Under the pieces are notes generated by a model that worked only from the letters and a program-made list of their open reading frames with translations, was not told the origin of the DNA and searched no databases. Position numbers and translations under genes: made by a program. A DNA stretch of 64,000 bases from Methylobacterium amylolyticum (GTDB taxonomy: Bacteria; Pseudomonadota; Alphaproteobacteria; Rhizobiales; Beijerinckiaceae). Below, in pieces: positions 12,756 through 22,779 of this stretch. The DNA is taken from NCBI RefSeq assembly GCF_030700245.1, contig NZ_JAUYZI010000019.1:48046-112045 (forward strand), in the 5' to 3' direction. Positions within the stretch are counted from its first letter, which is position 1. Each line of letters begins with the position of its first letter.

Positions 12756-13220
12756 ATGCAGCTCCGCGAGCGCTTCACCGCCGAGATGAAGGAGGCCATG
12801 AAGGCCGGCGACAAGGCGAAGCTCGCCACCGTCCGGATGATCCAGGCCGCCCTGAAGGACAAGGACATCGAGGCCCGCGGCCTGGGCAAGGATCCGGCCG
12901 GCGACGACGAGATCCTGTCGCTCCTCCAGAAGATGATCAAGCAGCGCACCGAATCGGCCGGCGTCTACGAGCAGGGCGGCCGGCCGGAACTCGCCGCCAA
13001 CGAGCGCAGCGAGATCGCCATCATCGAGGGCTTCCTGCCCAAGCAGATGGACGAGGCCGAGACTCGCGCCGCGGTCGAGGCGGCGATCCTGGAGACCGGC
13101 GCGGCGGGGCCGAAGGACATGGGCCGGGTGATCGCCGCCCTGAAGGGCACGTTTGCCGGCCGCATGGATTTCGGGAAGGCGAGCGGGCTGGTGAAGGCGG
13201 CGCTCGCGGCGAAGGCGTGA
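12756..13220 (+). CDS. GatB/YqeY domain-containing protein
   Basis: This 154-residue protein matches the YqeY family, which is homologous to the C-terminal helical domain of the GatB amidotransferase subunit and may bind tRNA. Typical features are MQLRERFTAEMKEAMKAGDK at the start, LLQKMIKQRTESAGVYEQGGR, EIAIIEGFLPKQM and the C-terminal GRVIAALKGTFAGRMDFGKAS. Start and length fit the family. YqeY genes next to dnaG/rpoD are frequent in alphaproteobacteria. Its exact role is not known to me. Confidence 0.93.
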   Translation: MQLRERFTAEMKEAMKAGDKAKLATVRMIQAALKDKDIEARGLGKDPAGDDEILSLLQKMIKQRTESAGVYEQGGRPELAANERSEIAIIEGFLPKQMDEAETRAAVEAAILETGAAGPKDMGRVIAALKGTFAGRMDFGKASGLVKAALAAKA

Positions 13221-13345
13221 TCCACGTCTTCGGACGTTTCTCCACACAATCCTCGACCCGATCGTCCCGCAGCCGTCTCGGCGAAGGACTCCGGTAGGGG
13301 CGGCGCGCTATACTCTCGGGTCCCGCAGACGCATCCGCATCGCCC

Positions 13346-15238
13346 GTGCGCTATCCGCCCCACATCCTCGAAGAGATTCGCGCCCGCCTGCCGGCCTCGG
13401 CCGTCGTCGGGCGGCGCGTGCAGTTGAAGAAGGCGGGCCGCGAATGGCGCGGGCTGTCGCCGTTCAACGCCGAGAAGACCCCGTCCTTCTACGTGAACGA
13501 CCAGAAGCAGTTCTACCACTGCTTCTCCTCGTCCAAGCACGGGGACATCTTCACCTTCCTGATGGAGACGGAGGGCCTGAGCTTTCCCGAGGCGGTGGAG
13601 CGGCTGGCCGGCGAGGCCGGCGTCAGTCTGCCGGCGCCGACCCCCGAGGCGCGCGAGACGGAGCGGCGTCGCGCCGGGGCGACCGAGGTCATGGAAATGG
13701 CCGCGCGCTGGTTCGAGGAGCGGCTGCGCTCCGGCCAGGGCGCGGAGGCGCGCGCCTATCTCGACCGCCGCGGCCTGAGCCTCGAAACCCGGAAGAGATT
13801 CCGGCTCGGCTACGCGCCGGGGGACCGTTACGCCCTGCGCGATCATCTCGCCGGGCAGGGGGTCGAGCGCGACCTGATGGTCGAACTCGGCCTGCTCGCC
13901 GCGGGCGAGGACGTGGCGGTGCCCTACGATTATTTCCGCGACCGGGTGATGTTCCCGATCACCGATCTCCGCGGCCGCCCCGTGGCCTTCGGCGGCCGGG
14001 CGCTCGCCCAGGAAGTACGGGCCAAGTACCTGAACTCGCCGGAGACGCCGCTCTTCAGCAAGGGGCGCATGCTCTACAACCTGCACGGGGCGCGCGGGGC
14101 CGCGCACGACCGTGGGACGATCATCGCCGTGGAGGGCTACGTCGACGTCATCGCCATGACGCTCGCCGGCCACCCGGAGACGGTGGCGCCGCTCGGCACG
14201 GCGCTGACCGAGGACCAACTCGCGCTGCTCTGGCGGCACGCCGACGAGCCTATTTTATGTTTTGACGGCGACAAGGCCGGGCAGAGGGCCGCGTACCGCG
14301 CCCTCGATCTGGCGCTGCCGGTGCTGGAGCCGGGCCGCTCACTGCGGATCGCCCTGCTGCCGGGCGGCCAGGACCCGGACGACCTGTTGCGCTCCGGCGG
14401 CCCGGCGGCGATCGACCGCGCCCTCGCGGCGGCGATCCCGCTCTCCGAGCTGCTGTGGCGGCGCGCCGTCGATTCCGCTCCGGCCGACACTCCCGAGCGC
14501 CGGGCCGGCCTCGCGCGGACGCTGCGCGCCACGGTGGCGACGATCCGCGACGAGACGGTAAAGCGCTACTACCGCGACGACGTGGAAGAGCGGCTGCGCG
14601 GCCTGTCGCCCCGCGCCGCTCGCCCCGCGCCTCAGGGCGGGCGGGGGCCGGCCCGGCGGCAGGCGCGCTTCGGCGAGCCGGTCTCGCCGCGCATCACCGC
14701 CACCCCGAGCGCCTCGGTCACGGCCTCGGCCGGTTTCAGCGGTGCCGCACCGGTGCGCGAGGCGGTGATCGCCGGCACCCTGCTGGTCCATCCCGAGATG
14801 GTCGCCGACATGGCCGACGAGCTGGCCGAGCTGGATTTCGTCGACCCGGACGTGCGGGCGATCCACGCGATCCTGCTGGCCTGCGTCGCCGAGGACGGGT
14901 CGGCGGAGGCCGAGATGGTGCGCGAACGCCTCGCCCGTGCCGGGCTCGACGGCGCGGCCGGGCGCGTGCTGGCGCTGGCCCGCTCGCGCGACCGCGCGAC
15001 GCTCGACCCCGGGGCCGACCCGGCGCAGCGGGCGGACGCGCTGCGGCAGGCCATGATCTTGCACCGGCAGGCCGGCGCGCTACATAGCGAACTTCGCGAA
15101 GCACAACAGGCATTTGCCGAAGATCCGACGGAGGCCAGTTGGGCTTGGCTGCGCGAGGCGAACGAGCGGTTGGCTGTCGTGATCGCGGCGGAGGCGGAAG
15201 CCGAGGCGCCCGCGACGAGCGATGCGAACGCGGCGTGA
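13346..15238 (+). CDS. dnaG: DNA primase
   Basis: This 630-residue primase makes RNA primers at the replication fork. It has an N-terminal zinc-finger-like region (residues 25-70), a TOPRIM catalytic core (about 255-345, with EGYVDVIAM and the metal-binding CFDGDKAG) and a C-terminal helicase-interaction region. Three of the four zinc ligands are replaced: the C-x2-H of the classical finger reads S38-P-F-N41, Cys59 is kept and the last Cys is Ser62. I recall this as usual in alphaproteobacteria. The GTG start at 13346 gives the expected N-terminus MRYPPHILEEIR. Codons 302-306 are strikingly AT-rich, including a TTA leucine codon at 14255-14257. rpoD follows. Confidence 0.96.
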   Translation: MRYPPHILEEIRARLPASAVVGRRVQLKKAGREWRGLSPFNAEKTPSFYVNDQKQFYHCFSSSKHGDIFTFLMETEGLSFPEAVERLAGEAGVSLPAPTPEARETERRRAGATEVMEMAARWFEERLRSGQGAEARAYLDRRGLSLETRKRFRLGYAPGDRYALRDHLAGQGVERDLMVELGLLAAGEDVAVPYDYFRDRVMFPITDLRGRPVAFGGRALAQEVRAKYLNSPETPLFSKGRMLYNLHGARGAAHDRGTIIAVEGYVDVIAMTLAGHPETVAPLGTALTEDQLALLWRHADEPILCFDGDKAGQRAAYRALDLALPVLEPGRSLRIALLPGGQDPDDLLRSGGPAAIDRALAAAIPLSELLWRRAVDSAPADTPERRAGLARTLRATVATIRDETVKRYYRDDVEERLRGLSPRAARPAPQGGRGPARRQARFGEPVSPRITATPSASVTASAGFSGAAPVREAVIAGTLLVHPEMVADMADELAELDFVDPDVRAIHAILLACVAEDGSAEAEMVRERLARAGLDGAAGRVLALARSRDRATLDPGADPAQRADALRQAMILHRQAGALHSELREAQQAFAEDPTEASWAWLREANERLAVVIAAEAEAEAPATSDANAA

Positions 15239-15284
15239 GCCCGGTGAGCGGGCGGCTGTGGCCTCCGCGCACTTGCGGCCATAG

Positions 15285-15344
15285 TTAACAGTCGGTCAAG
15301 CCTCGGGCTTGCATACGGGATTCTGAACACCCCGGTTGCCGGGG
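15285..15344 (+). promoter_or_regulatory. dnaG-rpoD intergenic region with hairpin and promoter-like box
   Basis: The 203 bp between dnaG and rpoD contains a small hairpin, CCCCGG-TTG-CCGGGG (15330-15344), and an AT-richer patch with TTAACA (15285-15290) about 17-20 bp upstream of TTGCATAC. This could be a -35/-10-like promoter for rpoD. In E. coli the equivalent junction has an RNA processing site and internal promoters, so regulation here is plausible, but these boxes are weak matches. Confidence 0.3.
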
Positions 15345-15441
15345 CGATTCGGCGGCACTTCATCCGCAGCACGGCGCCGGGGGCGTGGGGCGGCTCGGTT
15401 CGAGCCCCCGCTGGGCGCCGCCTCGAAACAATAGGCTCATC

Positions 15442-17430
<1,989 letters not shown>

Positions 17431-17535
17431 GTGCCGGCCGCTCCCGGGGCAGATCGACCGCCGCGGGAGCGTGAAGACCGTGCACGACTTGTCGAGCCGG
17501 CTTGCTTTGTGCGGCGCCGCACCCACCTTGGCTGG

Positions 17536-18795
17536 ATGCTGGAGCGCCGCCCGCCACAGCCCGGAACGCCGACGGCCCTGGCGGACGGGTCCGAGACCGA
17601 CGATGTCCCCTTCGGCGCGCTCCAGCCCGCCGTGGGCATCCGCGACTGGCTGCTCGGCGAGGGCGCGCGGATGCCGAGCGCAGAGGACATGCTGGCCGGT
17701 CTCGCCGAGCGGCTGATCGCGCTCGGCGTGCCGGTGGACCGGGCCTCCACCGCCATCGACACCCTGCACTCGGAATATGCCGGCATCGGCCGGATCTGGA
17801 CCCGCGACGGCGGCACCACCGTGCGGCTGTTCCCCCACGGCAGCCGCTCGCAGCAGGCCTATCTCAACAGCCCGTTCCACACGGTCCACGAGACCGGGCA
17901 GTGGCTGATCCTCGACCTCGCCCAGACGCCGGACGACGCCTACGACGTCGTCCCGGATCTCAAGGCCGCCGGCTACACCCACTACGTCGTCGCGCCGCTG
18001 TTCTTCACCAACGGCACCCAGAACGGCATCACCTTCGCCACCCGCGCGCCCGAGGGCTTCCGCGAGGACGACATCGCCATCCTGCGCTTCGTCATGCCGG
18101 CGCTGGCGGCGGTCGCGGAGATGCGCGTCCTCAACAAGCAGCTCGACCACGTGCTGCGCCTCTATGTCGGCGACGAGCCGCACAGGGCGATCCTGTCCGG
18201 CGACATCCGCCGGGGGCAGGTGACGCGGATCCGCTCGGCGATCCTGTTCGCCGACATGCGCGACTACACCCGCACCTCCGCCGATATGACGCCGGAGGAG
18301 GTGGTCGGCCTGCTCAACGTGTTCTTCGACTGCCTCGTGCCGCCGATCGAGCGGGAGGGCGGCGAGGTGCTGAAGTATCTGGGCGACGGGCTGCTGGCGA
18401 TCTTCCGCGAATCGGGCGACGACCTCGGCGGTGCAGCCAAGAGCGCTCTCACCGCCGCCCAGCTCGCGCTGGCCGCCCTCGACGAGGCCAACGAACTCCA
18501 CCAGTTCCCCGTGCCGGTGGCCGCGGGCATCGCGCTGCATCACGGCGAGGCCGCCTACGGCAATGTCGGCTCGGGCTCGCGCCTCGACTTCACGGTGATC
18601 GGCCGCGACGTGAACCTCGCCAGTCGCCTCGCGCAGCTCAACCGCGTCCTCGGCGAGCCGCTGCTCCTGTCCAAACCCTTCGTCGATTTCCTGTGGGGCG
18701 ACCCCATACCGCTCGGCGAGCACCGGCTCGACGGCTTTGACGAGCCGATGGCGGTGTTCCGGCCGAAATTCCTTCGACCCCGCCGACGGGATTGA
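17536..18795 (+). CDS. Class III adenylate/guanylate cyclase
   Basis: From the ATG at 17536 this is a 419-residue soluble protein (a GTG directly after the rpoD stop would add 35 residues). The N-terminal half (about 20-215) looks like a GAF-type sensory domain; the C-terminal half is a class III cyclase homology domain. Metal-binding aspartates are in [10 protein letters not shown] and [11 protein letters not shown], the lysine that selects adenine precedes the second, and the transition-state Asn and Arg are in [11 protein letters not shown]. It should therefore make cAMP. There is no membrane segment. It is convergent with the aspartyl protease gene, 9 bp away. Confidence 0.88.
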   Translation: MLERRPPQPGTPTALADGSETDDVPFGALQPAVGIRDWLLGEGARMPSAEDMLAGLAERLIALGVPVDRASTAIDTLHSEYAGIGRIWTRDGGTTVRLFPHGSRSQQAYLNSPFHTVHETGQWLILDLAQTPDDAYDVVPDLKAAGYTHYVVAPLFFTNGTQNGITFATRAPEGFREDDIAILRFVMPALAAVAEMRVLNKQLDHVLRLYVGDEPHRAILSGDIRRGQVTRIRSAILFADMRDYTRTSADMTPEEVVGLLNVFFDCLVPPIEREGGEVLKYLGDGLLAIFRESGDDLGGAAKSALTAAQLALAALDEANELHQFPVPVAAGIALHHGEAAYGNVGSGSRLDFTVIGRDVNLASRLAQLNRVLGEPLLLSKPFVDFLWGDPIPLGEHRLDGFDEPMAVFRPKFLRPRRRD

Positions 18796-18804
18796 ACGGG
18801 GCGG

Positions 18805-19326
18805 TCAGCCCCGCAGGGTCAGGGTGCCCCCTGCGATCTCGAAGCCCCGCACGCGCTTGAGGAACGACATACCGAGCAGGTTGGTCGAGAGCCGCCCGCG
18901 CGGCACGATCACCGCCTCCACGTCGCGCACGGTGATGGCGCCGACCTGGATCGCGCCGATCCGCACCGGCGCGACCCGGACCGTGCCGTTCGCCGTCGCG
19001 ATCGGCTGGGTGAAGGCGGCCGGCGCCACGGTGATCCCGGCCCGGGCCGCGTCCTCCTCCGAGAAGGCGCAGAGCGTCGCGCCGGTATCGACCACCATCC
19101 GCAGCACGCGCCCGTCGACCACGGCGGCCGTGTGGAAATGCCCGCTCCCGTCCGCCTGGAGCGCGATCGCCCCGGCCTGCCCCGCCGCCGGACCCGTCAC
19201 GGCTGCGGCCACCGGGGCGGGCACGGCGGCGGTCGGGCCCGGCGCGGATCGGGCGAGGATCCGGTCCCGCACCGTGCCGGCGGCGCCGACGCCGATCAGC
19301 CCGACCACGCAGGCCGCCAGGACCAT
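18805..19326 (-). CDS. Retropepsin-like aspartic protease (TIGR02281 type)
   Basis: The 173-residue protein has one N-terminal membrane segment (about residues 2-17) and a retroviral-type aspartic protease fold. The catalytic motif VVDTGATLCAF and the flap/C-terminal NLLGMSFL motif fit the clan AA family found in alphaproteobacteria; the protease domain would face the periplasm. The start at 19326 is preferred because GGGAGG lies 12 bp before it; an ATG 25 codons upstream reads through low-complexity sequence. The substrate is unknown. Confidence 0.82.
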   Translation of the reverse strand: MVLAACVVGLIGVGAAGTVRDRILARSAPGPTAAVPAPVAAAVTGPAAGQAGAIALQADGSGHFHTAAVVDGRVLRMVVDTGATLCAFSEEDAARAGITVAPAAFTQPIATANGTVRVAPVRIGAIQVGAITVRDVEAVIVPRGRLSTNLLGMSFLKRVRGFEIAGGTLTLRG

Positions 19327-19550
19327 CCGCACGGCACGCCTCCCGATACCGATACCAGTCCCGCTAGCAGGCCACGGGGATCGTGAAGGCGGCGTCGCCA
19401 TCCTCCCCCGGCGCGCGCGGGCGAGGCCGGCTTTCCGCGGGCAGCCTCAACCGGAGATGAGTCGTTTTCCCGCAATCGTCGCGATCCCGCGCGATGCGGC
19501 CACCCGCGGGGATTGACCGGGCGGGCCGCCGGGCCCACATCTCGTTTCGT

Positions 19551-19660
19551 TCCAGGGAGATCCCCGGCAAGGGGCTGAGAAACCGCTGGCACGCCCGACA
19601 GGGCCTGCGGCGCGGAAATCCTTCGAACCTGATCCGGCTCATACCGGCGTAGGGATTGGA
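19551..19660 (+). promoter_or_regulatory. TPP riboswitch (THI element)
   Basis: The hallmark conserved segments are present in order: CTGAGA within a stem-loop (19574-19579), then a variable arm, then GAACCTGATCCGGCTCATAC and CGGCGTAGGGA before the closing TCCA/TGGA helix (19551-19554 with 19657-19660). This is the thiamine pyrophosphate aptamer, and it lies directly upstream of the thiO-thiS-thiG-thiE operon. No clear terminator follows, so control is more likely at translation, through the GGAGG at 19734-19738. TPP binding should lower expression of the operon. Confidence 0.95.
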
Positions 19661-19745
19661 CCGCGGCCGCCTTTCAGGGCAGGCCACCGCTTCTTCCGAA
19701 GCACCCGGCCCGATCCCCGCGACGGAAACCCGCGGAGGTTTTGCG

Positions 19746-20963
19746 TTGGTCCTTCCCCGCCCACCATCACCGATCGGACGGCGCCGGGCTCCCGACGGGC
19801 TCGACGCTGCCGTCGCGCTGCCCGAGCGGGTCGACGTGGCGGTGGTCGGCGGCGGGCTGATCGGGCTCGCCTGCGCGTGGCGCCTGGCACAGGCCGGCCG
19901 GTCTGTGGCGGTGCTGGAGCGCGACACGGTCGGCTCGGGGGCCAGCCTCGCCGCCACCGGCATGCTGGCGCCGGCCGCCGAGCACGAGCCGGGCTCCGAC
20001 CCGCTGCTGCCGCTCGCCCTCGATTCGCTGCGCCGCTGGCCGGACTTCCGCGACGCGCTGGAGGCGGCTTCCGGCCAGTCGATCGATTACCGGCCCGACG
20101 GCACCCTGGTGCTGGCGGTCGGCCGCGACGAGGTCGAGCGCCTGCGCTTCCGCTACGCCTTGCAGCGCCGGTCCGGCCTCGACGCCGCGTGGCTCGACGG
20201 CGCGGAGGTGCGCCGCCGCGAGCCGGGGCTCCGGCCCTCCGTGGCGGCCGGCGTGCACTGCCCCCTCGACCATCAGGTCGACCCGCGCCTCGTGATGGCG
20301 GCCCTGTCCAGGGCCTGCCGCGCCGCCGGAGTGATCCTCGCCGAGAACGCGCCCGTCACCGGCCTCGACTGGACGGGCGGTCGGGTGACCGGCGTCCGCG
20401 TCGGCGACGGCGCCCTGCGGGCCGGGACGGTGGTGCTCGCCTCCGGCGCCTGGAGCGGGGAGGGGGGCCTGCTGCCCGAGGCCCTGTCCCTGCCGGTGCG
20501 CCCGCTCAAGGGCCAGTCGCTGGCGCTGCGCACCACCCGCCACACCGGCACGCTCGCGCACATGGTCTGGACCGAGCAGGTCCACATGGCCCCGAAGGGC
20601 GACGGCGGCCTCATCGTCGGCGCCACGGTCGAGGATTGCGGTTTCCGCCCCGGCGTCACCGCCGGCGGGCTCTACGCCCTGCTGGAGGGCGCCCGCCGGG
20701 TGCTGCCGGGCGTCGAGGAGATGGAGGTGGAGGCCGTCTGGAGCGGATACCGCCCGACCTCGGACGACGACGCGCCGATCCTCGACGCGCTGGCGCCGGG
20801 CCTCGTGGCCGCGGTCGGCCACCACCGCAACGGCTACCTGCTCGCCCCCGTCACCGCCGACGCGGTGGCGGATCTCGTCACCACCGGCGCGCTGCCCGAC
20901 GTCGCCAGACCCTTCACCCTGGCCCGCTTCGCGAGCCCCGAGCCCAGGCGGGCCTTCGCATGA
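19746..20963 (+). CDS. thiO: Glycine oxidase ThiO
   Basis: This 405-residue FAD enzyme oxidises glycine to the imine needed for the thiazole ring of thiamine. An N-terminal dinucleotide-binding motif ([21 protein letters not shown]), a DAO-family core, the [16 protein letters not shown] motif and the C-terminal [14 protein letters not shown] fit ThiO. No ATG lies near the N-terminus. The proposed start is TTG at 19746, which has a perfect GGAGG 7 nt upstream; longer frames would run into the riboswitch. Its stop overlaps the thiS start (ATGA). Confidence 0.93.
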   Translation: MVLPRPPSPIGRRRAPDGLDAAVALPERVDVAVVGGGLIGLACAWRLAQAGRSVAVLERDTVGSGASLAATGMLAPAAEHEPGSDPLLPLALDSLRRWPDFRDALEAASGQSIDYRPDGTLVLAVGRDEVERLRFRYALQRRSGLDAAWLDGAEVRRREPGLRPSVAAGVHCPLDHQVDPRLVMAALSRACRAAGVILAENAPVTGLDWTGGRVTGVRVGDGALRAGTVVLASGAWSGEGGLLPEALSLPVRPLKGQSLALRTTRHTGTLAHMVWTEQVHMAPKGDGGLIVGATVEDCGFRPGVTAGGLYALLEGARRVLPGVEEMEVEAVWSGYRPTSDDDAPILDALAPGLVAAVGHHRNGYLLAPVTADAVADLVTTGALPDVARPFTLARFASPEPRRAFA

Positions 20964-21172
20964 ATTTGTTCGTCAACGGCGAGCCGCGCGCGCACGAGGC
21001 CGACACCGTCGAGGCGCTGTTCCGCGCCGAGGCGGAGGAGGCGGGCATCGAGGGGCCGCAGGGGGTGGCAATCGCCCTCAACGGCCGGGTGCTGCGCCGC
21101 AGGGACTGGGCGGAGACCGCCATCCGCGAGGGCGACCGGATCGAGATCGTCCGCGCCATGCAGGGAGGTTGA
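20960..21172 (+). CDS. thiS: Sulfur carrier protein ThiS
   Basis: This 70-residue ubiquitin-like protein carries the sulfur for thiazole synthesis as a C-terminal thiocarboxylate. It starts [12 protein letters not shown] and ends in the required Gly-Gly (AMQGG). Length is typical. The ATG overlaps the thiO stop by ATGA, and thiG follows after 2 bp, so the genes are translationally coupled. Expression should follow the upstream TPP riboswitch. Confidence 0.95.
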   Translation: MNLFVNGEPRAHEADTVEALFRAEAEEAGIEGPQGVAIALNGRVLRRRDWAETAIREGDRIEIVRAMQGG

Positions 21173-21174
21173 GC

Positions 21175-21978
21175 ATGGACATGACCGTCACGCCTTTGCG
21201 CCCCGAGACGGGCGACGATGCCCTCACGATCGCCGGGGTGTGCCTGTCCTCGCGGCTGTTCATCGGCACCGCCGGCTACCCGACCCAGGCGATCATGCGC
21301 GATGCGGTGGCCGCCTCGGGCGCCGAGGTGGTGACCGCCTCGATCCGCAGGGTCTCGCTCCAGGGGCACGGCTCGGACACGGTCAAGATCCTGAAGGGCA
21401 GGCGCTTCCTGCCAAACACCGCCGGCTGCGAGACGGCCCGGGACGCGATCATGACCGCCGAGCTCGCCCGGGAGGCCCTCGACACGACCTGGATCAAGGT
21501 CGAGGTGATCGGCGACCGCGAGACGCTCTACCCGGACGTGGCCGAGCTGATCGAGGCCTGCCGCCACCTCGTGGACGCGGGCTTCACGGTGCTGCCCTAC
21601 TGCAACGACGATCCGATCGTCTGCCGCCGCCTGGAGGATCTCGGTTGCGCCGCGGTGATGCCGATGGGCTCGCTGATCGGCTCCGGCATGGGCGTGGCGA
21701 ACCCGGCCAACATCGAGCTGATCTGCCGCCGGGCGAGCGTGCCGGTGATCGTCGATGCCGGCATCGGCACCGCCTCCGACGCCACGATCGCCATGGAACT
21801 CGGCGCCGCCGCCTGCCTCGTCAACACCGCGGTCGCCAAGGCGGACGATCCCGTCCGCATGGCCCGCGCCATGGCCCGTGCGGTGGAGGCCGGCCGCGAC
21901 GCGCATCTCGCCGGCCGCATCCCCCGCCGCGGCCGGGCCGAGCCGTCGAGCCCGCAGCTCGGGCTGGTCGGATCGTGA
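21175..21978 (+). CDS. thiG: Thiazole synthase ThiG
   Basis: This 267-residue TIM-barrel enzyme joins 1-deoxyxylulose 5-phosphate, dehydroglycine and the ThiS thiocarboxylate to form the thiazole phosphate. The Schiff-base lysine lies in [11 protein letters not shown], and the phosphate-binding loops [11 protein letters not shown] and [11 protein letters not shown] are intact. The ATG at 21175 is chosen because GGAGG sits 6 nt upstream; a TTG two codons earlier is less likely. The stop overlaps the thiE GTG start. Confidence 0.96.
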   Translation: MDMTVTPLRPETGDDALTIAGVCLSSRLFIGTAGYPTQAIMRDAVAASGAEVVTASIRRVSLQGHGSDTVKILKGRRFLPNTAGCETARDAIMTAELAREALDTTWIKVEVIGDRETLYPDVAELIEACRHLVDAGFTVLPYCNDDPIVCRRLEDLGCAAVMPMGSLIGSGMGVANPANIELICRRASVPVIVDAGIGTASDATIAMELGAAACLVNTAVAKADDPVRMARAMARAVEAGRDAHLAGRIPRRGRAEPSSPQLGLVGS

Positions 21979-22622
21979 GGCCGCTGCCGTCGCCGCTGCT
22001 GGCGGTGACGGACCGGCGCGGCCACCCGCGGCCGCTGCCGGACACGGTGCGGGCGGTGCTGGATGGCGGCGGGCGCTGGATCTGGTTCCGCGACCGCGAC
22101 CTGCCGGCAGAGGAGCGTCGGCGGCTCGGTGAGGCGGTCGCCGAGCGGGTGCGCGGTGCGGGCGGGGTCTTGACGGTCGGCGGCGACGTCGGGCTGGCGC
22201 GCGCGCTCGGGGCCGGTGGCGTGCATCTCGGCGGCGGGGCGGGAACCGAGGCCATCGCGGCGGCGCGGCGGGCGCTCGGGCCGGCGGCGCTGCTCGGCGT
22301 CTCCGCCCACGCGCCCGGCGACGTCGCGGCCGCTGCCGCGGGGGGAGCGGATTACGTCACGCTCAGCCCCGTCTTCGCGAGCGCGAGCAAGCCGGGCTAC
22401 GGGCCGGCTCTGGGCCTGGACGGCCTCGCCGCCGCGCGGGACACGGGCCTGCCGGTCGTGGCGCTGGGCGGGATCACCGCGGAGAACGCCGCCGCGTGCC
22501 GGAGAGTGGGCGCGGCCGGCGTCGCGGTCATGGGCCGTCTGGCGCGGGCGCACGATCCGGCCGCGGACGTGCGGCGGCTCCTGGCAGCCTGGACGGTCGA
22601 CGACGCCGCAATCCGAAAATAA
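21975..22622 (+). CDS. thiE: Thiamine phosphate synthase ThiE-like protein
   Basis: This 215-residue protein couples the pyrimidine and thiazole halves of thiamine. It starts with GTG overlapping the thiG stop (GTGA). TIM-barrel motifs of the ThiE/TenI group are present: [53 protein letters not shown] and VAVMGRL. Some ThiE substrate residues differ (WFRDRDL where WLRDK is common), so a TenI-like regulatory or isomerase role is possible. Its TAA stop lies inside the 8-bp target duplication of the downstream insertion, which has left the reading frame intact. Confidence 0.85.
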   Translation: MRPLPSPLLAVTDRRGHPRPLPDTVRAVLDGGGRWIWFRDRDLPAEERRRLGEAVAERVRGAGGVLTVGGDVGLARALGAGGVHLGGGAGTEAIAAARRALGPAALLGVSAHAPGDVAAAAAGGADYVTLSPVFASASKPGYGPALGLDGLAAARDTGLPVVALGGITAENAAACRRVGAAGVAVMGRLARAHDPAADVRRLLAAWTVDDAAIRK

Positions 22623-22623
22623 T
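22616..22623. repeat. Target-site duplication, left copy (AAAATAAT)
   Basis: AAAATAAT occurs here, directly outside the left end of the AT-rich island, and again at 25073-25080 directly outside the right end. This copy supplies the thiE TAA stop. An 8-bp direct repeat flanking an inverted-repeat-bounded segment is the mark of transposition with 8-bp staggered cuts. Confidence 0.75.
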
Positions 22624-22637
22624 GGCTATTATGCACT
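22624..22637 (+). repeat. Left terminal inverted repeat of the island
   Basis: The sequence GGCTATTATGCACT starts directly after the left target duplication. It matches the right end on the opposite strand with 11 of its last 12 positions identical (one mismatch, T/G) and a 2-bp length difference in the leading G run. The core ATTATGCAC (22628-22636) is perfect. Confidence 0.72.
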
Positions 22638-22641
22638 AGAT

Positions 22642-22761
22642 TTACGAGCCTTGCCCCTTATAGCTTTTGGTAGGGACGGGCGGCGTACTTAACGCGCGGC
22701 GTATTGCGTCATCTCTGCGCTTGATAACATCGCCTTCAGATAGAATGCTTTCCTTGCTCAT
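22642..22761 (-). CDS. 39-residue ORF downstream of the island ATPase
   Basis: The ORF starts with ATG at 22761, 18 bp after the ATPase stop, and encodes MSKESILSEGDVIKRRDDAI then RRALSTPPVPTKSYKGQGS. It is in the same frame as the ATPase, so reading through the TGA at 22780-22782 would fuse them. The basic helix followed by an ALSTPPxPxK tail resembles a motif I recall from short uncharacterised bacterial proteins, sometimes beside toxins; this is not certain. There is no good Shine-Dalgarno sequence, which fits translational coupling. It ends just inside the left terminal repeat. Confidence 0.5.
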   Translation of the reverse strand: MSKESILSEGDVIKRRDDAIRRALSTPPVPTKSYKGQGS

Positions 22762-22779
22762 GACGATACCATTAATCCA

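Noticed and set aside
21975..22622. thiE truncated by the neighbouring insertion
   Set aside because: The stop codon lies inside the duplicated target, so it predates the insertion, and the barrel motifs are complete.
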